Counted from the stretch's first letter, positions 1 to 8,089 are shown. The stretch is DNA of 64,000 bases from Blautia sp. An81 (GCF_002161285.1 NZ_NFHH01000003.1:1-64000); one strand, 5' to 3'. Translations and numbers: made by a program. The notes: a model not told the origin generated them from the sequence alone.

Positions 1-77
1 TAGTATGCCATAATTGACCTCCGAACAAAGTGCTATAGAGTACTATTATTATAACATATCAAAAAAATTTTTCCAAT

Positions 78-97
78 AAAAAAAGCCCCGAAAGGGC
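78..97 (-). terminator. Orphan short terminator-like hairpin
   Basis: Read on the minus strand, a GCCC/GGGC stem with a five-base loop is followed by seven T residues, the layout of a small intrinsic terminator. No minus-strand gene lies immediately upstream, so it may be a leftover of an element that has been lost. The stem is only 4 bp. Confidence 0.4.
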
Positions 98-185
98 ATT
101 AAAAATTTGTTGTAAATAAGGGAAAAATCGAGGGGCGGAAGAAGAAACGAAAAAAGAGAAAAAAGAAACGCCGGAAATTTCCTAG

Positions 186-560
186 TACTACGACGGAAAA
201 CGGGAATCCATAGACGGATATAGTGGATTTCTATTTTACGATGATAATGGAATGCCACTTGTTGCAATGCATTGGCAGCACCGCTTCAATCATATGGTCG
301 GCAGATACAATGACATCTACCGGGTGCAGTTGCCAAATATCACGCCTCATGTATGCCGACATACCTATTGCTCCAATATGGCAAAATCGGGAATGAATCC
401 AAAGACATTACAATACCTCATGGGGCATTCGGATATTAGCGTTACCATGAATGTGTACACGCATATTGGGTTTGATGATGCCGAGGAAGAATTGAAACGG
501 ATGGAAGAGTTTAGGAAGGCACAGGCGGAGGTTGAGCAGAAGATGTTTAAGGTGGTTTGA
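186..560 (+). pseudogene. C-terminal remnant of a tyrosine recombinase (phage/ICE-type integrase)
   Basis: The open frame begins right after a stop at 183-185 and codes only for the catalytic end of a Tn916/phage-type integrase; the first ATG, at 252, is already inside the domain. Visible family marks are HVCRHT (the H-x-x-R box), the LMGHSD segment and the VYTH segment with the nucleophilic tyrosine. Full-length relatives have about 370-400 residues, so the N-terminal DNA-binding part and the first catalytic arginine are missing. Nothing upstream in the window matches the lost part. It is probably inactive and marks the edge of an old integration event; the AT-rich gene that follows may belong to the same element. 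Confidence 0.8.
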
Positions 561-659
561 TATGGAAATGGGATGACGCTCTGGTATAGACTGGGGCGTT
601 ATTTTTTGTGGAAAAAAGTAGGTTCAGAGGATATAATATAATCAGGGTGATTTAGGAAG

Positions 660-2315
660 ATGGGAAAAGCGGTTTTGATTTCATATGAAAGGAATGGTTG
701 TGAAATGTATTACGAGGAAAAAACAGCGGAGAAGCCAGAAAAATGGCCTGCGAATGCTCGTGAGCAGATTTTAGATACATTATGTGAATGTGTAGAAGAA
801 TTTAAGAAAAATCCGTCTTATAAGACAAGAGAAGTCCTTTTGTCTTTAACGTGTGAGCATGATTTGAATTTGAATGAGAATTCTGGATTGGTTCGTGTAA
901 CCGAGTATGAAGTTGGGATACTGAATTTTCTCTATTTAGTTGGTAATGCATATCAAATATCTTCATTAAAAACATATATATACAATATTATAACGCAGGT
1001 AACTAGATTACAGAAAATTACTTCTTGGTTTAATCCTGTGATTAATTGTGATGAAGAAAATACATATCGTGTAATACCATATGAACAGGGGCTTATGTTC
1101 CCACTGAGATTGTATCACATAGCGTATCAAAAGTTCACAATAGAAAAGAATAAGTCATTTGCAGAACAATTAATAGAAATTGTAGAGGAAACGTTAAAAA
1201 GCTGCCAAACGGAAGAAGAGATTGATACCTTGACTCATTCATATACATCTATGTTACTGGATATTAGTAATATGCATGGAAGTAAAAGAGAAAAGTTATG
1301 GGAATTTACAAGAGAAGAATTATACAAATTATTAGCAATAGAAGCAAAACTACTTAGAATGAATAAGCAGCCTGCAAACATTCGACCAGTTAAGGGTGTG
1401 CTTATGATGATGATAAGCAATTTCATTTTAAAATCGAGAAATGGGTATAACAATGATTATATTTGTAAATATCTGCCAATAGAAGTTGCAAAGAGTAGTA
1501 TTAGTAATCATCAAATTTGGATGAAGAAAACAGAGCTGCTTAATGATGAGCGAGAGAAAAAAGTTATTCCAGAATTGTTTGAAGATATGTCATGGATTCA
1601 TTATGACTGGATAAAAGACATTGATTTTTTTGAGACACGAAACTATTATGTGTCATGTTTCAGTAAGTCAATAAATAATAGCCATATGCAAGACGGTTAT
1701 GGAGAATGTTTGTATGGATATAAAAATGATAGAATTGTGGACCTGATTGGACCTATTGGATTATATACATTGACAAAAAAGGCTGACGCTGACGCAGATT
1801 TGCCAGATACTATGAAAAGACCATATATAGCTCAAGTAATAACATTTGATGTTTTATATGATATTGAAGAAGCAAAGACGGAATTACAATACTTATTTAG
1901 CGTTATAGACATGTTTGATTTATCTGACAATAATAAGAAAATGTTTTTACAGGAGATATTGCAATATTGGATTCTTTCTGTTAAAGATAGCAAATGGAAA
2001 GCTGAAAGAGAAAGAAGATATGTTATTTTTTTATATGACGATTATGAATATATTGAAACAGAATTGGATGATACATTCTTGAAAGTTAAAACATCACTTT
2101 TTATTACGCCTGATTTTATTATAGGGAAAAATCCTAGCAAATGGGAAATAATGCGACAACTTGCGGCAAAAAGAAAAGCATTGTTTAGTAAAGAATATCT
2201 GTTTTGTGAAAATTGTTTAATGCAAGATCATGATGTGGCAATACATGAGAAACCAGAAAAATGTCCGATATGTGGTTCTAAAAATATAAGGATGATATAT
2301 CACGAGAATGCTTAG
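660..2315 (+). CDS. Unrecognised AT-rich protein with C-terminal zinc ribbon
   Basis: I do not recognise this 551-residue protein. It appears soluble: no signal peptide and no clear membrane segment. The last 45 residues hold two CxxC pairs (CENC and CPIC) in a pattern typical of a zinc ribbon. A central stretch (YYVSCFSKS followed by a GYGE element) faintly recalls the conserved core of DUF2971 proteins, but this is only a resemblance. Base composition is clearly more AT-rich than the housekeeping genes, which together with the adjacent integrase stub suggests horizontal acquisition. A TATAAT box at 632-637 implies transcription from about 645. The ATG at 705, preceded by AAAGGA at 688-693, is therefore an alternative start to the longest frame given here. 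A role in a mobile element or in defence is speculation. Confidence 0.75.
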   Translation: MGKAVLISYERNGCEMYYEEKTAEKPEKWPANAREQILDTLCECVEEFKKNPSYKTREVLLSLTCEHDLNLNENSGLVRVTEYEVGILNFLYLVGNAYQISSLKTYIYNIITQVTRLQKITSWFNPVINCDEENTYRVIPYEQGLMFPLRLYHIAYQKFTIEKNKSFAEQLIEIVEETLKSCQTEEEIDTLTHSYTSMLLDISNMHGSKREKLWEFTREELYKLLAIEAKLLRMNKQPANIRPVKGVLMMMISNFILKSRNGYNNDYICKYLPIEVAKSSISNHQIWMKKTELLNDEREKKVIPELFEDMSWIHYDWIKDIDFFETRNYYVSCFSKSINNSHMQDGYGECLYGYKNDRIVDLIGPIGLYTLTKKADADADLPDTMKRPYIAQVITFDVLYDIEEAKTELQYLFSVIDMFDLSDNNKKMFLQEILQYWILSVKDSKWKAERERRYVIFLYDDYEYIETELDDTFLKVKTSLFITPDFIIGKNPSKWEIMRQLAAKRKALFSKEYLFCENCLMQDHDVAIHEKPEKCPICGSKNIRMIYHENA

Positions 2316-2365
2316 TAGTAGGAATTTTCCTTTTACTACCAATTTTACTACTAACAGGTAGTAAC
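2312..2365. repeat. Cluster of TTACTAC / GTAGTAA repeats
   Basis: Just after the stop codon of the unknown gene, two direct copies of TTTTACTAC (about 2331-2340 and 2344-2352) sit between GTAGTA copies of opposite orientation. The last pair forms a perfect inverted repeat TTACTAC-six bases-GTAGTAA. It could be an operator for the phosphatase gene downstream, a weak terminator, or a recombination scar. Confidence 0.4.
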
Positions 2366-2492
2366 AACATGCTCAACCTTGCTCTGATTTGCCACAATCA
2401 CACATTTCAGAGCAAAATCAAACCAACAACAAAATTCCCGGAAACCCTTGCAAAACAGGGCATTCCGGGGCAAAACAAGGAGAAACAAAACT

Positions 2493-2957
2493 ATGATTAA
2501 AGTACTTTTCGTATGCCACGGCAACATCTGCCGCAGCACCATGGCTCAATTTGTTTTTCAGGATATGATTAATAAGGCCGGCTTGTCCGACCTGTTTTAT
2601 ATTGATTCCGCAGCTACCAGTACAGAAGAAATCGGCAATCCCCCTCATTACGGAACAGTCAGGAAAATGCGGGAGACAGGAATACCGGTGCTGCCTCACA
2701 AGGCAGTTCAGATGAAAAAATCAGACTATGAGAAATATGATTTTCTTCTGGGAATGGATGAGTGGAATATACGGAATATGAACCGGATCGTGAAAAAAGA
2801 TCCGGTTCATAAAATCCATATGCTCCTGGATTTTTCTAAACATCCAAGAGCTATTGCTGACCCCTGGTATACCGGGAATTTTGACGTGACCTATGATGAT
2901 ATTCTGGAAGGCTGTCAGGCCTTCCTGGAATATCTGAGAAAAGAAGGAAGGATATAG
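2493..2957 (+). CDS. Low-molecular-weight protein-tyrosine phosphatase
   Basis: A 154-residue cytoplasmic phosphatase of the arsenate-reductase-fold LMW-PTP family, which hydrolyses phosphotyrosine (and sometimes phosphoarginine). The N-terminus MIKVLFVCHGNICRST contains the catalytic P-loop C-x5-R, with Cys8 and Arg14, and the late DPW motif (IADPWY) supplies the general-acid aspartate. Length matches the family norm of about 155. The start at 2493 is chosen because AAGGAG lies ten bases upstream; an open extension back to 2448 lacks family similarity. It converges with the next gene, leaving only 23 bases between them. No dedicated tyrosine kinase is visible nearby, so the substrate is unknown. 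Confidence 0.9.
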   Translation: MIKVLFVCHGNICRSTMAQFVFQDMINKAGLSDLFYIDSAATSTEEIGNPPHYGTVRKMRETGIPVLPHKAVQMKKSDYEKYDFLLGMDEWNIRNMNRIVKKDPVHKIHMLLDFSKHPRAIADPWYTGNFDVTYDDILEGCQAFLEYLRKEGRI

Positions 2958-2980
2958 GCAGATTTAGCTGAAAAGAAGAG

Positions 2981-3676
2981 TCAGTCTTTTATGGCTTCAT
3001 AGACCTGCCGGGCAATGAATTCTGCACCTTCAGCGCAGGGATGGACGCCATCCTCCCGGAAAAATTCCGGGTGGCTGCTGGTGGCCTGATGGATATCGAT
3101 TAGCGGCAGGTTCAGCTCCTGAGCCAGATTTCGGATCAGTTCTGTGATCAGATCCACGGTTTCAGCTGAAATGTCATAATCGTTATCCGGAAGCTCAGGA
3201 TCTGTGTTTTGAGGAAAGACTGTAGCCGGCGTCATAAGATAAAGCTGAGGACTGCTTTCAAGTTCCTGATAATAGCGGATTATTTCACGATAATCAGAAA
3301 GAAAGGCTTCCGGGTCTTTCCAGTTCTGAGGTTTTGCATCGTTGGTGCCCAGCATCAACAGGACAATATCCGGGGCAAAATCGAGACTTTTCTGGAAGTT
3401 TTCATTTTCCCAATAGGGATAGTCTCCGGATTTTTGCAGAGTATAGCCGCTGGCTCCGAAATTTTTTACCTGGTAGAGGGAGCCCAGAAATTTCTGGAGC
3501 TTGGCAGGATAAGAGTTTCTTGAGATGTTCGAAATGCCGGCGCCATAAGTGATACTGTCTCCCACGCAGGCGATCCGAAGGGACTGGCGCCGCTGAAGGC
3601 AGAGGATGAGTATGGGAGTCAGAATACATACAAAAAGGGCGGAAAGGAAAATCATAAGTCTGTTTTTTTGTTTCAT
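2981..3676 (-). CDS. Membrane-anchored SGNH/GDSL-family hydrolase
   Basis: A 231-residue esterase-type protein. Residues 7-27 form a single hydrophobic segment (anchor or signal peptide), placing the enzyme outside the membrane. The SGNH blocks are in order: block I ACVGDSITYGAG with the serine near residue 41, block II glycine in FGASGYT, block III MLGTNDA, and block V DGVHP with the catalytic Asp-His pair. Such enzymes deacylate cell-wall sugars, lipids or acylated glycans; the substrate cannot be read from the sequence. It is transcribed away from the Crp/Fnr gene, sharing a 169-base divergent region. Confidence 0.85.
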   Translation of the reverse strand: MKQKNRLMIFLSALFVCILTPILILCLQRRQSLRIACVGDSITYGAGISNISRNSYPAKLQKFLGSLYQVKNFGASGYTLQKSGDYPYWENENFQKSLDFAPDIVLLMLGTNDAKPQNWKDPEAFLSDYREIIRYYQELESSPQLYLMTPATVFPQNTDPELPDNDYDISAETVDLITELIRNLAQELNLPLIDIHQATSSHPEFFREDGVHPCAEGAEFIARQVYEAIKD

Positions 3677-3771
3677 AAAGCTGCAGTGCTCCTTTTCTGT
3701 TTTTTCAGGTTTAAAGCCTATGTGTTTCCCTACATTGTTTCTTACAAAACAGGCAGGGAGCTAAAACGAAC

Positions 3772-3801
3772 TTACCTCCGTGTATGCGGAGAGTATATAA
3801 T
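3772..3801 (+). promoter_or_regulatory. Promoter of the Crp/Fnr gene with palindrome in the spacer
   Basis: TTACCT (3772-3777), an 18-base spacer and TATAAT (3796-3801). The spacer contains an inverted repeat CTCCG-TGTATG-CGGAG (3776-3791), a plausible operator, perhaps autoregulatory. The -35 box is poor. Confidence 0.5.
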
Positions 3802-3845
3802 TATTGTAAAAGACTTAAAAATAAATTACAAGGCAGGATAGAAAA

Positions 3846-4517
3846 ATGTCAGAAGAAATTAAGGAAATTTTAGAGGGACTTCCTTTTTGGGAGCATCTGG
3901 AAAAAGAAGAGAGAGAGCTTTTGGAGAGGGAATCCAGGAAAGTTTTTTACCCCGCAGGAGCCAGTGTTTATTCCGGAGCAAGGGAATGTCTGGGGGAGAT
4001 TTTTATCCAGAAAGGTATTCTGAGGACGTATCTGCTTTCCGACGAGGGCAAGGAAGTCACTATGTACCGGCTGCGTCAGGGAGATGCCTGTGTGCTGACA
4101 GCTTCCTGTATCCTTCCCGCCATTACCTTTGATGTGGAGATTGAGGCGCAGACAGATGTGGAGGCTTTGCTGATTCCAGTGGGGACCTTATCAAAGATTA
4201 CGAAGAAGAATGTGTATGCAGAGAACTTTGTTTATAAAGAAGCAGCCAAACGTTTTTCCGATGTAGTAGAGGCCCTGCAGCAGATTATGTTTCTCAGCCT
4301 TACCCAGAGGGTTGCTGCCTTTCTTCTGGATGAATCGGCTAAGAATCATTCTCAGTTGATATCTGTGACCCATGAAGAACTGGCAAGGCAGATTGGAAGC
4401 GCCAGGGAGGCAGTGAGCAGGATTCTGAAGCAGATGGCCAAAAAGGGATATATCACTTTGACCAGAGGTGAAGTGAAATTAGAAAATAAAGAAGAAATGT
4501 ACAAGCTTCTGAACTAA
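3846..4517 (+). CDS. Crp/Fnr-family transcriptional regulator
   Basis: A 223-residue regulator with an N-terminal cyclic-nucleotide-binding-type beta barrel (about residues 10-140) and a C-terminal winged helix-turn-helix (about 150-223; the recognition region is EELARQIGSAREAVSRILKQ). It lacks the N-terminal cysteine cluster that ligates the Fnr iron-sulphur centre. Three cysteines occur inside the barrel (about 48, 82 and 88), which could allow thiol sensing. It converges with the thioredoxin gene and lies near the reductase-like gene, a context that suggests control of redox functions. That link is inference; the ligand is unknown. Confidence 0.88.
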   Translation: MSEEIKEILEGLPFWEHLEKEERELLERESRKVFYPAGASVYSGARECLGEIFIQKGILRTYLLSDEGKEVTMYRLRQGDACVLTASCILPAITFDVEIEAQTDVEALLIPVGTLSKITKKNVYAENFVYKEAAKRFSDVVEALQQIMFLSLTQRVAAFLLDESAKNHSQLISVTHEELARQIGSAREAVSRILKQMAKKGYITLTRGEVKLENKEEMYKLLN

Positions 4518-4541
4518 GAAGAGATTTGTCAGATTTGTATA

Positions 4542-4588
4542 AAATACCCTCTGCCCAGAGAAGCCGGCTCTGTCAGCAGAGGGTATTT
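4542..4588. terminator. Bidirectional terminator between the Crp/Fnr and thioredoxin genes
   Basis: A 13-bp perfect stem, AAATACCCTCTGC at 4542-4554 and GCAGAGGGTATTT at 4576-4588, flanked by A and T runs on both sides, serves two convergent genes. Confidence 0.85.
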
Positions 4589-4622
4589 ATCTTGTATAGT
4601 ATGCAAAGTAGTAGGCTGCCTA

Positions 4623-4931
4623 TTATTTCAGCATGGCTTCCAGCTGGTTCTTGGGAACTACACCTACAGATTTTTCAGCAGCCTTTCCGTTTTTAAATAC
4701 GATTACAGTAGGAATGCTCATTACACCGAACTGGGCTGCCAGACTGGGGGATCTGTCTACGTCGATCTTGCCTACTTTATAGGCGCCGTTGGCTTCTTCG
4801 GCCAGCTCTTCAATGACAGGGGCCAGCATCTTGCAGGGCATGCACCAGGTTGCCCAGAAATCGATCATTACCGGTACATCAGAATTAAGAACTTCCTGCT
4901 CAAAATTATCCATTGTTATTTCCATTGCCAT
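4623..4931 (-). CDS. trxA: Thioredoxin
   Basis: A 102-residue thioredoxin, full length for the family. The active site reads WCMPC (Cys30 and Cys33) instead of the usual WCGPC, a substitution that can shift redox potential. The cis-proline loop (MSIPTVIVF) is intact. It acts in the cytosol as a disulphide reductase for metabolic enzymes and ribonucleotide reductase. The start is supported by GGAGAGAT upstream on the minus strand; a second ATG two codons later is possible. The reductase-like gene lies 141 bases upstream on the same strand, so the pair probably functions together even if trxA also has its own promoter. Confidence 0.95.
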   Translation of the reverse strand: MAMEITMDNFEQEVLNSDVPVMIDFWATWCMPCKMLAPVIEELAEEANGAYKVGKIDVDRSPSLAAQFGVMSIPTVIVFKNGKAAEKSVGVVPKNQLEAMLK

Positions 4932-5072
4932 AAAATCATCTCTCCTTTTTGTTTTCCCCTGGCCTGTTGTTTTGTTTTTTACTGAACTAGCCTGAGGTAT
5001 AATTTCAGTTTCACATGCTATGAATACTGAATATGAATCCAGTATAATACATTTTCTGTAAAATGTCTGTGA

Positions 5073-5945
5073 TTAAATCACATTTTTTAAATACTTTACT
5101 GCTTTAGTTCCTGCCAGGGCCCCTTCATATACGGCTTTTGCAATCTGGAGCATGCCGCCGGTACAGTCTCCTGCGGCGTAAAGACCGGGGAGGGGAGTGC
5201 TGGTGTCCGGCTCTATGAGGATATGATTGTTTTCAATGACCAGCCCCAGTTTCCGAGCGATATCTGTACTGTCAGCTGTTCCAAGAGCCACAAAGAGGCC
5301 AGAGACAGGCAGCCTGGAACCATCCTCCAGTTCTACATAGGAGAGGGTCCCTTCTCCACCGGCAGAGAGGAGTTTTTTGGTTTCTACTGGAATATCTCCG
5401 GGAGTTTCCCCCTGGAAATCTGCTTCTATTCCATTGGTAAGAATGGTAACCTTCGCGGCCAATGGCTCCAGGACTTTGGCTTCGTGAAGGGCGTAGGGAC
5501 CGTTTCCCAGAACAGCCACTTCTTTTCCCCTGTAGAAGAACCCGTCGCAGATGGCGCAGTAGCTGATGCCGCTGCCTTCATATTTTTTCAGTTCTTTTAG
5601 AGCTAAGGTATTTCGTTTGGCTCCTGTGGCCAGGACCAGGGCTTTGCTGTGATAAGTATGCTCTGTGGTATGAACGGTGTAGTCTCCGTCATATTCTACG
5701 GCCAGCAGTTCTTCTTCCATGACAGGGACCTGAAAAGATTTCAGCTGTTCCAGCCCGTTCTGATACAGTTCTGCTCCTGAGACCGGCTGGGGAAGACCAT
5801 AATAGTTTTCGATTTTTACGGCTTTTTCCAGGGCGCCGCCCCCTTTATGAAGAACAAGAGGGGTGATGCCGGAGCGGACGGCGTAGAGGGCTGCAGATAC
5901 ACCTGCAGGCCCTGCCCCTGCGATGATCAGTTTTTCCATTTCCAT
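5073..5945 (-). CDS. Thioredoxin-reductase-like FAD protein
   Basis: A 290-residue flavoprotein with the FAD-binding GAGPAG loop (residues 10-15), the redox-active pair CAIC (Cys130 and Cys133, usual CATC) and the C-terminal FAD motif AAGDCTGG. The second nucleotide-binding loop is altered to GNGPYA, and the HRRxxxR motif that reads the NADPH 2'-phosphate is absent: the equivalent segment reads KVTILTNG. That pattern is known from ferredoxin-dependent and other non-NADPH thioredoxin reductases of clostridia. I therefore infer that the electron donor is not NADPH. The neighbouring trxA gives a likely partner. Confidence 0.85.
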   Translation of the reverse strand: MEMEKLIIAGAGPAGVSAALYAVRSGITPLVLHKGGGALEKAVKIENYYGLPQPVSGAELYQNGLEQLKSFQVPVMEEELLAVEYDGDYTVHTTEHTYHSKALVLATGAKRNTLALKELKKYEGSGISYCAICDGFFYRGKEVAVLGNGPYALHEAKVLEPLAAKVTILTNGIEADFQGETPGDIPVETKKLLSAGGEGTLSYVELEDGSRLPVSGLFVALGTADSTDIARKLGLVIENNHILIEPDTSTPLPGLYAAGDCTGGMLQIAKAVYEGALAGTKAVKYLKNVI

Positions 5946-6109
5946 AGGTTAAAACCTCCTAAAGTATTGGCTTTTGTATCATTCTATCATACCCCGGCTG
6001 AAATTCCCAGAAAATACATGAGACAAGGGGAGAAACAGGGGAAAACTCTTTATAATGTTATGAAAAAATGGTAAAATAGGTGCAAGTAAATGATGGAAGG
6101 GGTGTTTCT

Positions 6110-6850
6110 ATGGATATTCTGGAAAAGAAGATAGAGCTGTTGAAAAAAGTCATAAATGAGAGCAGTTATACGGTAATGCTGGGTGGCTCTGGCATGATGA
6201 AGGAAGGCGGCTATCAGGGACTGAAATCGGCTGAGCAGGCCTATGAGACGGAGAAAAAGTACGGATTATCTCCGGAGGATATTTTTACCACAGTATTTTA
6301 TAATAACCGGACAGAACAGTTCTTTAATTTTTACCGGACAGAGATACTGGGAAATATTCCCCAGATAACAGAGTCTGCCTATGTGGCAGCCAGGATGGAA
6401 GCAGCAGGAAAACTTCAGTGCATCATTGACAGCAATGTTTACGACCTGCCCCAGAGAGGCGGCTGTAAGAATGTGATTTCTATCCATGGTTCCATATATC
6501 ATAACCAATGCCCCCACTGCGGAAGGCAGTATTCTATGGAGTATATCCGGGATTCTGAAAAGATTCCCAGATGTGAGAACTGCGGACGGGTAATCCGGCC
6601 AGGCGTCACACTTTATGGAGAGATGCTGGACAGCCTGGTCATGTCAGAGGCTACCAGGCAGGTAGAACAGGCAGAGGTGCTCATGCTTATGGGGACCAGC
6701 ATGGAGTCGGAAGTTTTTTCAAAATATATTCGGTATTTTGAAGGAAAGAAGCTGGTGATCATACATAGCGAAGAACATTTTATGGATGAAAAAGCAGATC
6801 TGGTCATTATCGATGAGCCGAAAAACGTACTTCCAAGGCTGGGATTCTGA
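6110..6850 (+). CDS. SIR2-family (sirtuin-like) NAD-dependent protein with unusual NAD motif
   Basis: A 246-residue Sir2 relative. The Rossmann motif reads GGSGMM (25-30) in place of GAGxS. The conserved histidine is in SIHGS (His126). A zinc site is formed by CPHC (134-137) and CENC (155-158), followed by PGVTLYGEML and GTS (195-197). In the usual TQNIDGLHQ motif the asparagine remains (Asn109), but the glutamine, aspartate and histidine positions read S, Y and P (DSNVYDLPQ). NAD binding or the acyl substrate may therefore differ from classical deacetylases. The start at 6110 follows GGAAGGGG; an extension to 6080 has no SD. It is divergent from the reductase-like gene and ends before a strong terminator. 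Confidence 0.8.
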   Translation: MDILEKKIELLKKVINESSYTVMLGGSGMMKEGGYQGLKSAEQAYETEKKYGLSPEDIFTTVFYNNRTEQFFNFYRTEILGNIPQITESAYVAARMEAAGKLQCIIDSNVYDLPQRGGCKNVISIHGSIYHNQCPHCGRQYSMEYIRDSEKIPRCENCGRVIRPGVTLYGEMLDSLVMSEATRQVEQAEVLMLMGTSMESEVFSKYIRYFEGKKLVIIHSEEHFMDEKADLVIIDEPKNVLPRLGF

Positions 6851-6925
6851 GTCCTTCAGCATACAGGAGAGGGGCGGACTCTCTGTACAATGGAGATAAG
6901 TAAAGCTTTTACTAGAAAACAAAGG

Positions 6926-6971
6926 GAAAAGGTGTTTTGGATTATACAATAAAAGCACCTTTTCTTTTTTT
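6926..6971 (+). terminator. Terminator of the sirtuin-like gene
   Basis: GAAAAGGTG and CACCTTTTC form the stem (6926-6934 and 6956-6964), directly followed by seven T residues. Confidence 0.85.
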
Positions 6972-7182
6972 GATGTAAGGCATTATAGTGAAAAGTTATG
7001 AAAATTTTTGAAGAAAATGATAAAAAAGTGGCAGATTGCAAGTGGTAGAACCAGTACCTACCAATCGGTATAAAAAAAACACGAGAATTTCATCCAAAAA
7101 CTTTGGGAAAGATGGAAAAAGTACAAGTGTTTTTGACAAAATTTTTCCCTTTTTGAATTTTGAAAAATGAAAAAAGGAATGA

Positions 7183-7211
7183 TTGACAAAAAAATTTTTT
7201 AGCAGTAATGT
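7183..7211 (+). promoter_or_regulatory. Promoter of the ATP synthase operon
   Basis: TTGACA (7183-7188), 17-base spacer, TAATGT (7206-7211). A second TTGACA at 7133-7138 has only a weak -10 partner. The leader that follows holds a small AGAAAC/GTTTCT hairpin (7231-7253) with a T-rich tail and an orphan SD (AAAGGAGA near 7293-7300) with no start codon behind it. Confidence 0.65.
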
Positions 7212-7339
7212 AACTAATAATTAAATAAGAAGAAACAGCAGAGAAAAGTTTCTTTTATTTAATTATGAAAAGTGTATAAGAGAAAATTAAAGAAAGGAGA
7301 AAGTCAAAAATCCACTGATACAGAAAGGGAGGATGTCTT

Positions 7340-8026
7340 ACGAACAGCATTGCTGAAAGGATTACGGAAGAGCTGAACTGCGAAACCGTATTTACCATTC
7401 CCATCTTAGGCGGCATCCCGGTTAATGAATCTGTAGTCGTTACGTGGATCATAATGGCTGTACTGACAATTCTGTCGGTAATCCTTGTAAGAAATCTCAA
7501 AGTGGAGAAACCCGGTAAGATTCAGCTTGCACTGGAGTCTTTTATCGGGTTTTTGAATGATTTCTTTATGGATACCATCGGAAAAGACGGAAAGCCGTAT
7601 GTCCCGTATCTGATCTCAGTAGCCCTTTATATAGGCGCAGCCAACTTAATTGGGCTTTTCGGATTTAAACCGCCTACGAAGGACCTGAATGTAACGGCAG
7701 CCCTGGCGATCATGAGTCTTGTGCTCATTTATTATTCCGGATTGCGGAAAAAAGGCCTGAAAAAATTCTTTTTGGGATTTGCAGAGCCTATGCCTATCAT
7801 CGCGCCCATTAATATAATGGAGATTGCGATCCGTCCTGTTTCCCTGTGCATGCGGCTTTTTGGAAACGTGATCGGAGCATTTGTAATCATGGAATTATTA
7901 AAGATGTTGATGCCGGCGATCTTGCCCATCCCATTCAGTTTGTATTTTGATGTTTTTGACGGTCTGATCCAGACCTATGTTTTTGTCTTTCTGACATCGC
8001 TTTTTATGAAAGAACAGATGGAATAA
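7340..8026 (+). CDS. atpB: ATP synthase F0 subunit a; apparent ACG start
   Basis: The proton-channel subunit a of F0, a membrane protein of 228 residues if translation begins at 7340. The conserved C-terminal half is clear: GLFGFKPPTKDLN, then RPVSLCMRLFGNVIGAF with the essential arginine of helix 4, and the last helix. No ATG, GTG or TTG exists in frame before 7454, which lies in the middle of the first membrane helix and would cut it. GGGAGG at 7327-7332 stands seven bases before an in-frame ACG at 7340, giving TNSIAERITEELNCETVF, a normal-looking N-terminus. The ATG at 7333 is out of frame and ends after seven codons. Either ACG serves as start or a point change or sequencing error affects this site. 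It is the first gene of the operon; no atpI is present. Confidence 0.88.
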   Translation, partial: TNSIAERITEELNCETVFTIPILGGIPVNESVVVTWIIMAVLTILSVILVRNLKVEKPGKIQLALESFIGFLNDFFMDTIGKDGKPYVPYLISVALYIGAANLIGLFGFKPPTKDLNVTAALAIMSLVLIYYSGLRKKGLKKFFLGFAEPMPIIAPINIMEIAIRPVSLCMRLFGNVIGAFVIMELLKMLMPAILPIPFSLYFDVFDGLIQTYVFVFLTSLFMKEQME

Positions 8027-8089
8027 AGATTAAAAAATCAAATTTAGTTTTATTATCAATTAAGTTTAGAAGAAAAGGAGAAATGAATT

